Positions 25,523 through 34,410 of a stretch of DNA of 64,000 nt are shown here, one piece after another. This stretch comes from Mycolicibacterium aromaticivorans JS19b1 = JCM 16368 (GTDB lineage: Bacteria; Actinomycetota; Actinomycetes; Mycobacteriales; Mycobacteriaceae): assembly GCF_000559085.1 (NCBI RefSeq), contig NZ_JALN02000002.1:1-64000 (forward strand), read 5' to 3'. Under the pieces are notes generated by a model. It searched no databases. It was not told the origin of the DNA and worked only from the letters and a program-made list of their open reading frames with translations. Both the position numbers and the translations under genes were made by a program. The stretch's first letter is position 1. Each line of letters starts with the position of its first letter.

Positions 25523-26923
25523 ATGTCTATTGTCGGTAAGAACGACATTCAGCAACTGGTAGCGGCGGGCCAAGAAGGCCTTGCTAAGGGCCGTCTGCCC
25601 GCCGGGCTGGTCGCCAACGCAGAACTCCACAAGCTCGAAGCTCAGCGAGTCTTCGGCCGGTGCTGGCAATTCCTGGCCCACGAGACGGAGATCCCCCAGG
25701 CAGGGGATTACGTGGTCCGATATCTGGGTGGCGGTTCGATCATCGTTGTCCGCGGCGAAGACGGCGAAGTGCGCGCCATGGCGAACTCGTGTCGGCACCG
25801 CGGAACAATGCTGTGCCGCACGGAGATGGGCAACACTTCGCACTTCCGCTGCCCCTATCACGGCTGGACCTACCGCAATACCGGAACTCTGGCGGGTGTA
25901 CCCGCACAAAAAGAGGTCTATGGGGTCGAGATGGACAAGAACGAGTGGAGTCTTACCCAGGTTCCGCGCCTCGAGAACTACCGCGGAATGATATTCGGTT
26001 GCCTGGACGAGAAGGCAGAACCTCTCGTTGATTATTTGGGCGATATGGCGTGGTATCTGGACCTGATCACCCAGAAGTCCAAGGGTGGACTGGAGGTGCG
26101 GGGTGAGCCCCAGCGTTGGATCATCGACTCCAACTGGAAGCTCGGCGCGGACAACTTTGTCGGGGACGCCTACCACACGTTGATGACGCACCGATCGGCG
26201 GTCGAGCTCGGTCTGGCTCCGCCCGATCCGAAATTCGCGTCGGAGCCGGCGCATATCAGTCTCTCCAACGGTCACGGCCTCGGCGTCCTCGGGGCGCCGC
26301 CCGGGCAACCGATGCCGCCCTTTATGAACTATCCACCCGAGATCGTCGATGGACTCGCAGCGGCTTACGGCGATCAGGACCGCGCAGACATGCTTCAGCG
26401 TTCGGCCTTCATTCACGGCACGGTCTTTCCCAACCTGTCGTTCCTCAACGTCCTCATCGGTAAGGACAACAAGTCAATGCCAGTGCCGATGTTGACATTC
26501 CGGCTGTGGCGTCCACTGTCACACGACACGATGGAAGTCTGGTCGTGGTTTCTCGTCGAGAAGGATGCCGACGAAGAGTTCAAACAGCAGTCGTATGAGA
26601 CCTACGTACGAACGTTCGGCATCTCCGGTGTGTTCGAACAGGACGACGCCGAGACTTGGCGCTCCATCACTGCGGGAACGCAAGGCATTCTCGCAGGCAG
26701 CCAGACACTCAACTTCGAGATGGGCATGGGTGTGCTGACCAGCGACGACACGTGGAAGGGGCCCGGTCGTCCCCTGTCCAGCGGGTACGCGGAGCGTAAC
26801 CAACGCGAATTCTGGGGTCGCCTGTTGGAGTTACTCACCGACTCAGGCGATGACGCCAGCGAAACCGAGCCCAAACCCCAACTACTCGCGCAATCTCGGA
26901 CCAATGCAGACGAGGTCGCCTGA
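25523..26923 (+). CDS. Rieske aromatic-ring-hydroxylating dioxygenase, alpha subunit 4
   Basis: 466 residues from ATG 25523 (TAGGAGAAG upstream). The Rieske ligands are C90-x-H92 and C110-x2-H113 (NSCRHRG, CPYHGW). The iron ligands are H218 and H223 in GDAYHTLMTHRS, with FEQDDAET near residue 374. Long stretches match alpha subunit 1, for example AGDYVVRYL versus AGDYVVRYI and the GSGYAERNQRE-type tail. It has a C-terminal extension of about 20 residues. The two probably act on related rings. Confidence 0.93.
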   Translation: MSIVGKNDIQQLVAAGQEGLAKGRLPAGLVANAELHKLEAQRVFGRCWQFLAHETEIPQAGDYVVRYLGGGSIIVVRGEDGEVRAMANSCRHRGTMLCRTEMGNTSHFRCPYHGWTYRNTGTLAGVPAQKEVYGVEMDKNEWSLTQVPRLENYRGMIFGCLDEKAEPLVDYLGDMAWYLDLITQKSKGGLEVRGEPQRWIIDSNWKLGADNFVGDAYHTLMTHRSAVELGLAPPDPKFASEPAHISLSNGHGLGVLGAPPGQPMPPFMNYPPEIVDGLAAAYGDQDRADMLQRSAFIHGTVFPNLSFLNVLIGKDNKSMPVPMLTFRLWRPLSHDTMEVWSWFLVEKDADEEFKQQSYETYVRTFGISGVFEQDDAETWRSITAGTQGILAGSQTLNFEMGMGVLTSDDTWKGPGRPLSSGYAERNQREFWGRLLELLTDSGDDASETEPKPQLLAQSRTNADEVA

Positions 26924-26987
26924 TGAGGCATCAGGCACCTGCTTGTCTCACAACCACAATCAACCAAGTCATAAAGGATGGTGTGCC

Positions 26988-27506
26988 ATGGTAGCGACGG
27001 TCGAGCAACAGCTTCTGCTCCGCTGCGAGATGGAGAACTTTCTGTTCGAAGAGGCGGAGCTGCTGAACGACGGCCGGTTTCACGACTGGCTAGAACTGTG
27101 CGCCGAAGATATCCACTACATCATCCCGGTGCGCGTGAGCAGAGAACGCGCCAACGGCGACGGAAATTCGACGACCATGACCCACTGGGATGACGACTAC
27201 GCAGGCTTGCAGCTGCGGGTGCTACGTCTGGACACCGAATACGCATGGGCAGAAGATCCGCCCTCACGGATCCGACACCACGTGTCGAATGTGCGGGTAC
27301 GCCCCGGCGCAGGGACGGACGAATACGATGTCCGCTCCAACCTTCTCGTGTTCCGCAACAGGGGGGACAGTCCGCAGCACGACCTCATCTCTGCGGAGCG
27401 CCACGATGTCATCCGCCGCAGTGAGATGGGCCTGCGGTTAGCGAGCCGACGGGTAGTGCTTGATCATGCCGTTGTCGGCACCCACAATCTGGCTAACTTC
27501 TTCTAA
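26988..27506 (+). CDS. Rieske dioxygenase beta subunit 4
   Basis: 172 residues from ATG 26988, which is preceded by AAAGGA; an upstream in-frame extension overlaps alpha 4 and is unlikely. Motifs are MENFLFEEAELLNDGRFHDWL (core EEAELLNDGRFHDWL), WAEDPPSRIRHHVSNVRV and a C-terminal GTHNLANFF. It closely resembles beta subunit 1, mirroring the similarity of the alpha subunits. Confidence 0.92.
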   Translation: MVATVEQQLLLRCEMENFLFEEAELLNDGRFHDWLELCAEDIHYIIPVRVSRERANGDGNSTTMTHWDDDYAGLQLRVLRLDTEYAWAEDPPSRIRHHVSNVRVRPGAGTDEYDVRSNLLVFRNRGDSPQHDLISAERHDVIRRSEMGLRLASRRVVLDHAVVGTHNLANFF

Positions 27507-27554
27507 CGGGGCGACGTTGAGCTTGCATTACTTAAAACCTAGAAAGGTACAGTC

Positions 27555-27773
27555 GTGACCGGCGACCACGGTGCGGCGACGACCATCGCGAACGAGTTCG
27601 CCGTCGTCACCGTCGACAAAATCTTTACCCGCAATGGAGAGCGGTTGGAGATTGCCAGCCCCCGCCTCGGCTTCCGAATTCAGCTCGACCCGTTGGAACT
27701 TGAGAGTTTGTCATGGCAGACCAAGGAAAGCCTTTCGCGGTTTCTCGAGGACCCGTACGGTCCTGGCCATTGA
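27555..27773 (+). CDS. Small conserved protein of Rieske oxygenase operons
   Basis: 72 residues from GTG 27555 after AGAAAGG. The central segment reads TRNGERLEIASPRLGFRIQL, followed by DPLELESLSWQT and a C-terminal FLEDPYGP. I recall short proteins of this pattern beside ring-hydroxylating dioxygenases in mycobacteria, sometimes labelled dihydrodiol dehydrogenase although far too small for an enzyme of that kind. Function unknown; the position between beta 4 and ferredoxin 2 suggests an accessory role. Confidence 0.6.
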   Translation: MTGDHGAATTIANEFAVVTVDKIFTRNGERLEIASPRLGFRIQLDPLELESLSWQTKESLSRFLEDPYGPGH

Positions 27774-27938
27774 CCTCGCGCACGTCAGTGAGCAGGGGAT
27801 CGTTTCCTACTTGACGCCCTTTCCCCAATCGTGAAAGGACGTCTGTGATGACAACTGCAGGTGCTGCGCGGCGGCGTGCCTTGGTCCTCCGCTCGATCCA
27901 TCGCGGTGGAGGGGTGCACTTAAGTGAGGAGTGGACAA

Positions 27939-28148
27939 GTGATCCATGCGGAAGTCGATCCACGTCGGTGCTGCGGCTACCAGTTGTGCGTGGACGTCGC
28001 GCCAGGTGTATTTGCGATAAACTCGGCCGGGAAGGCGGAATCAGTGATGGGCGACATTCCGGCTGGTCTAGAGGTCGCGGCCCGCGCAGCTGCGCACCAA
28101 TGCCCGTCGGGGGCGATCGCCATCCGCGCTGCCGGACTCCAGCAATGA
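27939..28148 (+). CDS. [3Fe-4S]-type ferredoxin 2
   Basis: 69 residues from GTG 27939, favoured because GAGGAG lies 7 bases upstream; GTG 27924 is the alternative. Cluster cysteines are C11 or C12, C17 and C55 (RRCCGYQLC and HQCPSGAI). It presumably supplies electrons to the alpha 4/beta 4 oxygenase. Its C-terminus overlaps the start of the next frame by 4 bases. Confidence 0.88.
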   Translation: MIHAEVDPRRCCGYQLCVDVAPGVFAINSAGKAESVMGDIPAGLEVAARAAAHQCPSGAIAIRAAGLQQ

Positions 28149-28415
28149 CACAGGACAACAGCCCGGGCTGGCGGGCTGGCGGGCTCGCGGCAGAGCCTGC
28201 CTACGACCGCTCCTCACCGTCAAGCGCAACCCGACCGACGCCGTCAGCGTCGATGACTGTTCACAGTTCACAGGAGTTGCCGTCGGCTTATGCCAACCTC
28301 GAGATCGATACACCAATCGGGGCGCCTCGAGCCCGCTTGGCCACCGGCACACGCGAGTGGATAGTTCTGAGCTCCATCAGCCCCGCCGAGCGCGCAGGCG
28401 GCGCAGTAGGCGGGA
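28145..28415 (+). pseudogene. Open frame cut off by IS3 copy 2
   Basis: A frame starts at ATG 28145 within the ferredoxin stop (ATGA) and runs into the IS at 28416. It encodes MTQDNSPGWRAGGLA and later ELPSAYANLEIDTPIGAPRA, REWIVLSSISPAERA. No family is recognised. The ATGA coupling suggests it was a real operon member interrupted by the insertion; splicing out the IS with one GGA keeps the frame open to 29947. Confidence 0.4.
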
Positions 28416-28452
28416 GGGCCTTGCCCCCATGTAGTGGACACGGGATTTGTGG

Positions 28453-29352
28453 TTATGCGGCTTCGGGCAGCGTAGCCGGTGTCAGGTTCCTTTCGTAGGT
28501 CGCGGGGCTGGAATGACGGCAGTAGGAGTGCCGTCGTGTGGTGTTGTAGCGGGCCAGCCACCGAAAGACCTCACGGCGGCAGATCGCCGCGTCCGGCCAG
28601 CAGGCACGGTCTTGCAGAATCTCGCGCTTGAGGGCGGCGTTGAACGATTCGGCCAACGCGTTATCGGCACTTGACCCCACCGCACCCATCGACTGGACGA
28701 CCCCCAGATCGCGGCAGAGATTCGCGAAATCCCGTGAGGTGTACTGACTTCCATGATCTGCATGGAATATTGCACCAGCCAGTGAACCCCGCAGTGCAGC
28801 AGCGGCTTTGAGCGCATCGATGACCAGTTCGGTGCGCATGTGATCGGCGATCGCCCACCCGGCGACCCGCCGTGAACAGCAGTCGATCACGGTGGCCAGG
28901 TACAGGTTGGCGCCGGTCGCCAATGGCAAGTAGGTGATGTCGCCGACGTAACGGGTGTTGACCTGCGCGGCGGTGAAATCGCGTTTGAGCAGGTCGGGGA
29001 CCTTCTGGTTCGCCGGGTCCGCCACGGTCGTCTTGACCCGACGTCGGCGTCGATAACCGGCGATCCCGGCGCCGCGCATCACCCGAGCCACCCGCTTGTG
29101 GTTGACCCGCTGCCCCTCGGGCGCACCGTCGTTGAGCTCGGCGGTGATCCGCGGCGCCCCGTAGGTGTTGTCCTCGTCGTGGACGGCGCGGATACGCTCG
29201 GCCAGCGCCTCGTCAGCAGCCCGACGGGCCGCTCGTCCGTCAGCACCGGCCAACCACGCGTAGAACGACGAACGCGCAACCTCGACGACTGCGCAGAGCC
29301 ACTTCACCTCGAAGGCGTGCAGGTGGTCGGCGACAAACTGAAAGCGGCTCAC
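28453..29352 (-). CDS. IS3-family transposase OrfB, copy 2
   Basis: 299 residues, identical to the OrfB of copy 1, with the DDE triad in DITYLPL, HADHGSQYTS and NALAESF. The GTG start overlaps the end of orfA by 4 bases, the arrangement in which a -1 frameshift produces the OrfAB transposase. Confidence 0.92.
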   Translation of the reverse strand: MSRFQFVADHLHAFEVKWLCAVVEVARSSFYAWLAGADGRAARRAADEALAERIRAVHDEDNTYGAPRITAELNDGAPEGQRVNHKRVARVMRGAGIAGYRRRRRVKTTVADPANQKVPDLLKRDFTAAQVNTRYVGDITYLPLATGANLYLATVIDCCSRRVAGWAIADHMRTELVIDALKAAAALRGSLAGAIFHADHGSQYTSRDFANLCRDLGVVQSMGAVGSSADNALAESFNAALKREILQDRACWPDAAICRREVFRWLARYNTTRRHSYCRHSSPATYERNLTPATLPEAA

Positions 29353-29681
29353 CAGTTCGTCTCCCCGGCGAAATATTTGGCCGCCGACCGCAAGATGTCA
29401 CGCTCGGTGGACAACCGCGCCTCGGTGGCGCGTAACGCCTTGACCTCACTGCGGAGGCGGGCCAGCTCCTGCTCAGGGCTCTCGGCCCCTAGCACAGGCT
29501 CGGCCACTACGACACCGCGGCGGTGCCGAATCGGCACCCCGGCCGACTTGCACCACGCCGAGAGCGTGGCCTCGCTGACACCGAGCTCGGCAGCGATCTG
29601 GGCGATCGTCGCGCCCTCGGTGTCCCGGTAGAGCGCGACCGCGTCACGCTTGAACTCATCGGGGTAATTTTTCCTTGCCAT
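29349..29681 (-). CDS. IS3-family transposase OrfA, copy 2
   Basis: 110 residues: an N-terminal helix-turn-helix (TIAQIAAELGVSEATLSAWC, residues about 25-44) and a C-terminal leucine-zipper region (ELARLRSEVKALRATEARL) that mediates multimerisation. Intact, unlike the orfA of copy 1, which lacks two single bases. Confidence 0.9.
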   Translation of the reverse strand: MARKNYPDEFKRDAVALYRDTEGATIAQIAAELGVSEATLSAWCKSAGVPIRHRRGVVVAEPVLGAESPEQELARLRSEVKALRATEARLSTERDILRSAAKYFAGETNW

Positions 29682-29924
29682 CGGGTTGGATCATCTCGCT
29701 TCCCCCAGCACATTCCTGGGATTGAGCGTGTCCAACACACGGGGTCAAGTCCCGGACGGTGGGGTTCAGATCTTGGTGTCGCCAGCAATCTCGGCGCCGT
29801 CGGACGGCAAGCCGTCCATTCTGTTCCCCGCATAGGCCGTGCGAATTCGGCGCTTCGGGGATTGGTGTCGGTAATATCGGGACGTGCTCACTGAGTCGCC
29901 CCGCAGTCTCCGGTGAGGACGTCG

Positions 29925-30497
29925 ATGTCGCGCTGGACCGCGCGTGAGGCAGAGTTTTTAGCGGTAACACTACGTTTGCTGCAGCAGCATGGATACGACG
30001 GGTTGACTGTGGAAGCAGTGGCGGCAGACGCTAAGTCCAGCAAAGCCACCATATATCGCCGTTGGCCGTCTAAAGCTGAGCTAGTGCTAGCGGCATTCGT
30101 TGAAGGCACTCGGGCGAGAGAGGCACCGCCGCACAGCGGTTCACTGCGCAGTGACCTGCTGCAGATCGGCGATTGGTTCTGTGATCAGTCAGGTCAGCAC
30201 GCCAGCACGGTGCGGGCAGCGTTGACTGAAGTTTCGCGCAATCCCGCGTTGGGTGCAGCTCTGGAGGACGCGTTCGTCCATCGGCCCAAGTTGCTGGTAG
30301 CTGACGCACTCGTTGACGCTGCCGACAGAGGAGATGTGGACTCTCGCGTGATCGTCGACGAAGTCTGCGACCTATTGCCCGGATACCTTCTGTTCCGATA
30401 CCTGTTCTCGCGCCGCCCGCCCACTGCCGAGACTGTCCGCGCGCTAGTGGACGACGTGCTGCTACGCGGCCTGACCCGCAGCCCGCCCTCGCTATGA
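29925..30497 (+). CDS. TetR-family transcriptional regulator
   Basis: About 190 residues. The helix-turn-helix LTVEAVAADAKSSKATIYRR (near residues 24-43) and WPSKAELVLAAF are typical of TetR, and a TetR_C-type ligand domain follows. ATG 29925 has GAGGACG upstream; GTG 29913 would add four residues. It is convergent with the AraC gene. Its target is unknown. Confidence 0.87.
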   Translation: MSRWTAREAEFLAVTLRLLQQHGYDGLTVEAVAADAKSSKATIYRRWPSKAELVLAAFVEGTRAREAPPHSGSLRSDLLQIGDWFCDQSGQHASTVRAALTEVSRNPALGAALEDAFVHRPKLLVADALVDAADRGDVDSRVIVDEVCDLLPGYLLFRYLFSRRPPTAETVRALVDDVLLRGLTRSPPSL

Positions 30498-30841
30498 AGG
30501 AAAAAGCGCCACAACGGTCTAGAGAACGGTCTGCTCGACAGGAATCCGAGCTGAGAACGGACCTGGATAAGGTCAGCGGCGGTGGTTACGGCCCATCCAG
30601 GGCTATGCTTCGCTGCGATGACCGAGTGTCCTGCGCCAGGGATTCGTTGGCGTTCGTGCCGACCTGGGCCAGGTGGCCTATGTCGCCTGCACTGATGAGC
30701 CGGCCGTAGAGCCGGGCGATTTCGCGCAGGTGTGGTTTGCGTGTTCCCCGTGCTGAGTCTCGGTAACGGGAGTCGCTATCGTCGCGAGACCCACCTCGGC
30801 CGTCCGAACAAACCGCGGGCAGAGCTGTTTGGAGGCAATGT
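30498..30841. other. Intergenic region between tetR and araC
   Basis: About 340 bases between two convergent regulator genes. No gene is recognised. A minus-strand open stretch at about 30600-30770 (HLREIARLYGRLISAGDIGH) looks protein-like but has no start and ends quickly; probably a relic. Confidence 0.35.
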
Positions 30842-31840
30842 TCAGGTCGCGCGTAGGGTGTGTTGCGGAGTGACGCCGAACTTGCGCCGATAGGCTGTAC
30901 CGAAGCGGCCTAGATGACCAAAGCCCCACTTCATCGCTATGTGGGCGACAGTGACGTCGCCCGCAGACGATGCCGCCAGTTCTGCGTGTGCACGATTTAG
31001 CCGGACTTCGCGCAGATACGTCAGCGGGGGAAGCCCCACGTGCCTCTTGAAGCCCTCTTGGAGAGCACGGACCCCGATACCAACCTCGCGAGCAAGATCG
31101 GTTGTCGTCCAACTCCATTCGGGATGCTCCTCAATCAAGTCGAGTGCTGTCCTGACCACTTTCGGCGGCGGTGCCGCTTGTTGCTCGGCATCTAGCGCCA
31201 TGGCCTGGTAGTGAGGTTGGGCGAGTAGAAATCCATGCATTAGCAAGTGTTCGAAGTGTCGCCCGGTCATCGGATGTTGCACGATGCTCTGTGGGCGAGA
31301 GAACTCCCGATACAAGAGCGATAGCAGCGCAAGCCAGGTGCGACTGCTCTCTGCGGTGAGGTTCATGCTATGCGTGATGTTCAGCGGCCTCACTGCGGGT
31401 CGTCCAAGCAGGCCCTCGAGTTCGAGTTCCAAATCTGCCCGGCTGAACTTCACGCATAGCTGGGCACAGTCGGCGGCCCACTCGATGCCAGCAGGGCGGC
31501 CCGGCAGGAACACAGCCGCCTGCGTGGGTGTCGCTTGAGCGGTGGCTGCGCCGCACCACGACTCGGCGTGGCTGGTGAGGGGAACGTTGATGTGGTAGTC
31601 ATCCAGCGCAGTCGAATTGACGAGTTCGACATCTGCGCCATACCGAAGATAACCGACTGTCACGGCACCGATTCGTGCGGCAACGAGCCGGGCGTTCAAC
31701 CGCTGGCCGCGCCGGGAGAATCGGAGATGGTGCGGCGTGAAGATCTGCGAAGCGAGGTGCTCGGCCGCGCTCAACTGTTGGGTACATACTGTCTTCTGTC
31801 GACTGAAGTATGATTCCGTGACCTCTAACTCTGTCGGCAT
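30842..31840 (-). CDS. AraC-family transcriptional regulator
   Basis: 332 residues. The N-terminal half resembles the AraC-binding-like domain found in regulators of alkane and aromatic genes. The C-terminal 100 residues form the double helix-turn-helix: DLAREVGIGVRALQEGFKRH, then VAHIAMKWGFGHLGRFGTAYRRKFG. It reads away from the DapA/ketopantoate-reductase pair and the IS407-type copy; it probably activates a nearby catabolic operon in response to an aromatic compound. Confidence 0.9.
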   Translation of the reverse strand: MPTELEVTESYFSRQKTVCTQQLSAAEHLASQIFTPHHLRFSRRGQRLNARLVAARIGAVTVGYLRYGADVELVNSTALDDYHINVPLTSHAESWCGAATAQATPTQAAVFLPGRPAGIEWAADCAQLCVKFSRADLELELEGLLGRPAVRPLNITHSMNLTAESSRTWLALLSLLYREFSRPQSIVQHPMTGRHFEHLLMHGFLLAQPHYQAMALDAEQQAAPPPKVVRTALDLIEEHPEWSWTTTDLAREVGIGVRALQEGFKRHVGLPPLTYLREVRLNRAHAELAASSAGDVTVAHIAMKWGFGHLGRFGTAYRRKFGVTPQHTLRAT

Positions 31841-32159
31841 TGTTAAGTCACCACCTCGTTGCTTTCCTGCTGCGCAAAAAACTAGTTCCGCCTTCCAGAC
31901 GGCTTGTCGCTCCCTCGGACACGGACGAAGGTCTGGCTGAGGACGCAGTGTGCCACGTCACAGCGCAGCGCGCACCTAACCATACTAATCCATGGAATTT
32001 CTGTCCAGCAGAGAACGTTTCTTGTGGACATTTCGGACTGCCTTTCGCCGCGTGACGGAGTGCTCATCGAAACTCGGATCCGGCCGCAGAAGCAGGCTGA
32101 CAGCTTCGGGCTGGCTGCATCACAGGTCGCCGCCGACGCGCTGAACGGGTTTGGGGTCA
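31841..32159. other. araC upstream region
   Basis: About 320 bases between the AraC start and the IS407-type copy A. Open frames exist but none has a recognisable motif. It presumably contains the araC promoter, now truncated or displaced by the IS. Confidence 0.4.
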
Positions 32160-32188
32160 TGAGGGGGACCCGTTTGATGGTCCAGTCG

Positions 32189-33050
32189 CTATGCGACTTG
32201 GGGTTGGTGGGTCGTGGTCCACTGTAGAGCGAACTCGGCTGGGGTGAGTTCGCCGTGGGCGGAGTGGGGCCTGTTGGCGTTGTAGTCACAGCGCCAGTCT
32301 TCGATGATCACACGGGCTTCCAGCAGGGAGTCGAAGCGCCACGAGTTGAGCAGTTCATCACGCAGCCGGCCGTTAAACGACTCGATCCAAGCGTTCTGCC
32401 ACGGCGAGCCAGGATCGATGAAAAGTGAACCGGTGCCGTTGAATCGGCACCAATCGTGCACGGCGTGCGCTACGAACTCAGGCCCGTTGTCGAAGCGCAC
32501 GTAGTGCGGCGCGCCGTGAGCGAGGGCCAGGCGATCCAGCACATCGACCACACCGTCGGCATCGAAGGCCCGGTCAACCTCGATCGCCAGTGCTTCACGG
32601 GTGAACTCGTCGATCACGTTCAACATCTTCAAGGTGCGGCCCTCGGCGGTCGTATCGAATTGAAAGTCCATCGCCCAGATCACGTTCGGACGAATCGGTG
32701 ACATCGCGCCCACGGCGACACCGATACCGGTCAAACGCTTCTTCTTGCGGCGCTGCGGAACCCGCAGGCCCTCGTCGCGCCACAGTCGGCGAATGCGCTT
32801 GTTGTTGACCTGCCAGCCCGCTCGACGGGCCATCTTGGCTGCCCGTCGCCACCCCCAGCGCGGCCGCTCCGTGGAGAACCGGCCGCAGCCAGGCCCGCAA
32901 CTCGGCCTCCTCATCGGTGATCGGCGGTGGCGTCAGGCGCATCGTGGAACGGTGGATGCCCACGACGGTGCAGGCGCGGCGTTCAGACACCCCGAACCGG
33001 TCGCGCAGCGCCGTGACGGCGCTGCGCTTGCGGTTCGGGGTCAGAAGTTT
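32189..33050 (-). pseudogene. IS407-type orfB transposase, split by a frameshift (copy A)
   Basis: The N-terminal part (LTPNRKRSAVTALRDRFGVS to about AELRAWLR) is in one frame and the rest (RFSTERPRWGWRRAAKMARR onward) in another. One extra C near 32880-32885 (CTGCGGCCGGTTC where CTGCGGCGGTTC would keep the frame) separates them. The catalytic triad is in WAMDFQFD, VRFDNGPEF and NAWIESFNGRLRDELL. The same extra base occurs in copy B. Either both descend from an already mutated element, or the shift is read through by ribosomal frameshifting. Confidence 0.8.
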
Positions 33051-33328
33051 CCCGCCGAGATCTCCTTGAGCATGTCGATGTCGAGGGCCTGGTTGGCGAC
33101 CAGCTTCTTGAGCCGGGCGTTCTCGGCCTCGAGCTCTTTGAGCCGTTTCGCCTCGTTGGCCTTCATGCCGCCGTACTGGGCAATCCAGCGATGCCACGTC
33201 GATTCGGCGATCTGCAGGTGTCGGCACACCTCGTTGAGTTCCTGCCCCGAAGCGAGGAGCTTGTTGCCCTCGGCGAGCTTGCGGATGATCTGATCCGGCG
33301 TGTGCCGCCGGCGCTTGTTCGATGCCAT
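33041..33328 (-). CDS. IS407-type transposase OrfA (copy A)
   Basis: 95 residues from ATG 33328: the HTH region HTPDQIIRKLAEGNKLLASG and a coiled-coil KRLKELEAENARLKKLVANQ. The end overlaps the start of orfB in another frame, the usual site of programmed -1 frameshifting in IS3 elements. Confidence 0.9.
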   Translation of the reverse strand: MASNKRRRHTPDQIIRKLAEGNKLLASGQELNEVCRHLQIAESTWHRWIAQYGGMKANEAKRLKELEAENARLKKLVANQALDIDMLKEISAGNF

Positions 33329-33419
33329 GTCGTTGTTGATTCTTCCTGCCCAAACACTCGGGCAACAGAGTCCCACAACGACTGGACCACTACGACGGGC
33401 TCACCTCAGTCAAGTGCGG

Positions 33420-34366
33420 GTAGCTGATCGTCAACTCAAACACCGGTGCGCAGACTCCTGGCGTGGACGGCATGGCCGTCGTGACGATGGAGGACACCGT
33501 CGGTGCGGCCAGGTTCCTGATCGACCTACGAGCCCAGCTGATGTCTGGTTCGTTCCGCCCGCTACCGGTACGGGAACGTATCATCCCCAGACCCGGCGAC
33601 GGCGAGGACACCCACACCCAGACGCGCAGGGCGGCATCTTGTTCCCGCTGTTGGCCAACATCGGCTTGTCGGTTCTCGACGAGCACCTACCTGCACAAGC
33701 CTTGGGAGCCGGGCGGGGCGATGTCCACGGGCCTATCTGCGCAGTCGGCTCCGCGTCCATGGCCTGCCGAGATGGCGAATCGTCCGCGACGCCGACGATT
33801 TCCTCATTCTCGTACATGGCAACCAGGCGGACGTCGAAGCCTTCGGCGAAGACATTACCGATGCGCTGCCTCCACTGGGGTTGCGGCTTTCCGAGGCCAA
33901 GACCCAGATCATGCAGATGCGCGACAGGTTCAACTTCCTCGACTTCCGCATCCTGTGAAAACGTAAGAAGGGCACGAACAAGTGGTACGTCTACACCTTA
34001 ATCGCCGGCCGGCCGATCCGGTCCCTGAAGGACAGGGTTCGTGGCCCTGACGAGCAGATTATCGCAGCAACCACCCAGGGCTGTGCTGATCCGGCTCAAC
34101 CAGATCATGCGCGGCTGGTCTACTCCCGGCATCGGTAGCCAAACACACCATGAGCTCCCCGGAACATCTTGTGACACAGAGTGATTCGCTGGTTCCGGAT
34201 ACTGCACCGCTGGAATGGACGAGACATCCGCCGACATCTCACCGGTCTGCATGGCCGGTGGACCAGACCTTCGGCGGACAGGATCGAACTGTTCAACCTG
34301 GCCTCGGTACCCATCACGCGGTACCGCTACCGCGGCACCACCCTGGACGGTGGCAGACCCGCCTAG
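33420..34366 (+). pseudogene. Group II intron reverse transcriptase/maturase, broken
   Basis: Fragments in several frames assemble into an intron-encoded protein. They are GAQTPGVDGMAV and RPLPVRERIIPRPGDGE near the start, QGGILFPLLANIGLSVLDEH, RWRIVRDADDFLILVHG with the RT active-site DD (RDADD in place of YADD), LGLRLSEAKTQIM, a stop at 33957, and the C-terminal maturase/HNH-type tail VIRWFRILHRWNGRDIRRHL. About 150 residues are deleted between PGDGE and the QGG motif. Confidence 0.85.
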
Positions 34367-34376
34367 ATGCCGTGGA

Positions 34377-34410
34377 GAGCCCGCTGCGTGGAAACACGCA
34401 CGCCGGGTTC
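34377..34410 (+). ncRNA. Group II intron domain V
   Basis: A 34-base hairpin beginning GAGCCCG and ending CGGGTTC. The GAAA tetraloop is at 34391-34394, the AC bulge at 34400-34401, and the lower stem includes the AGC triad (G-U wobble at positions 3/32). One C-C mismatch (positions 8/27) interrupts the lower stem. This matches the catalytic domain V consensus and lies just after the reverse-transcriptase remnant, as it should. Confidence 0.85.

Larger units (their letters stand above)
28416..29753 (-). mobile_element. IS3-family insertion sequence, copy 2 (1338 bp, intact)
   Basis: An inverted copy of the element at 852-2186. It has terminal repeats GGGCCTTGCCCCC at 28416-28428 and, at the other end, GGGGTCAAGTCCC at 29741-29753. 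GGA directly flanks both ends (28413-28415 and 29754-29756), a 3-bp target duplication. Both orfA and orfB are intact, so this is the copy able to provide transposase. Confidence 0.9.
32160..33408 (-). mobile_element. IS3-family (IS407-type) insertion sequence, copy A (1249 bp)
   Basis: Identical in extent to copy B (36826-38074). The inner terminal sequence TGAGGGGGACCCGT and the reverse complement of the other end, TGAGGTGAGCCCGT, form the inverted repeats. The tetranucleotide GTCA flanks both sides (32156-32159 and 33409-33412), the 4-bp duplication expected of the IS407 group. OrfA is intact; orfB is frameshifted. Confidence 0.92.

Noticed and set aside
27845..28498. 217-codon frame overlapping ferredoxin 2
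   Set aside because: It overlaps the ferredoxin in another frame for most of its length and ends inside the IS; only the part from ATG 28145 is kept as a truncated candidate.
849..29756. Composite transposon carrying the whole degradation island
   Set aside because: Each IS3 copy has its own target duplication and the outer flanks differ, so transposition as one unit is not shown.
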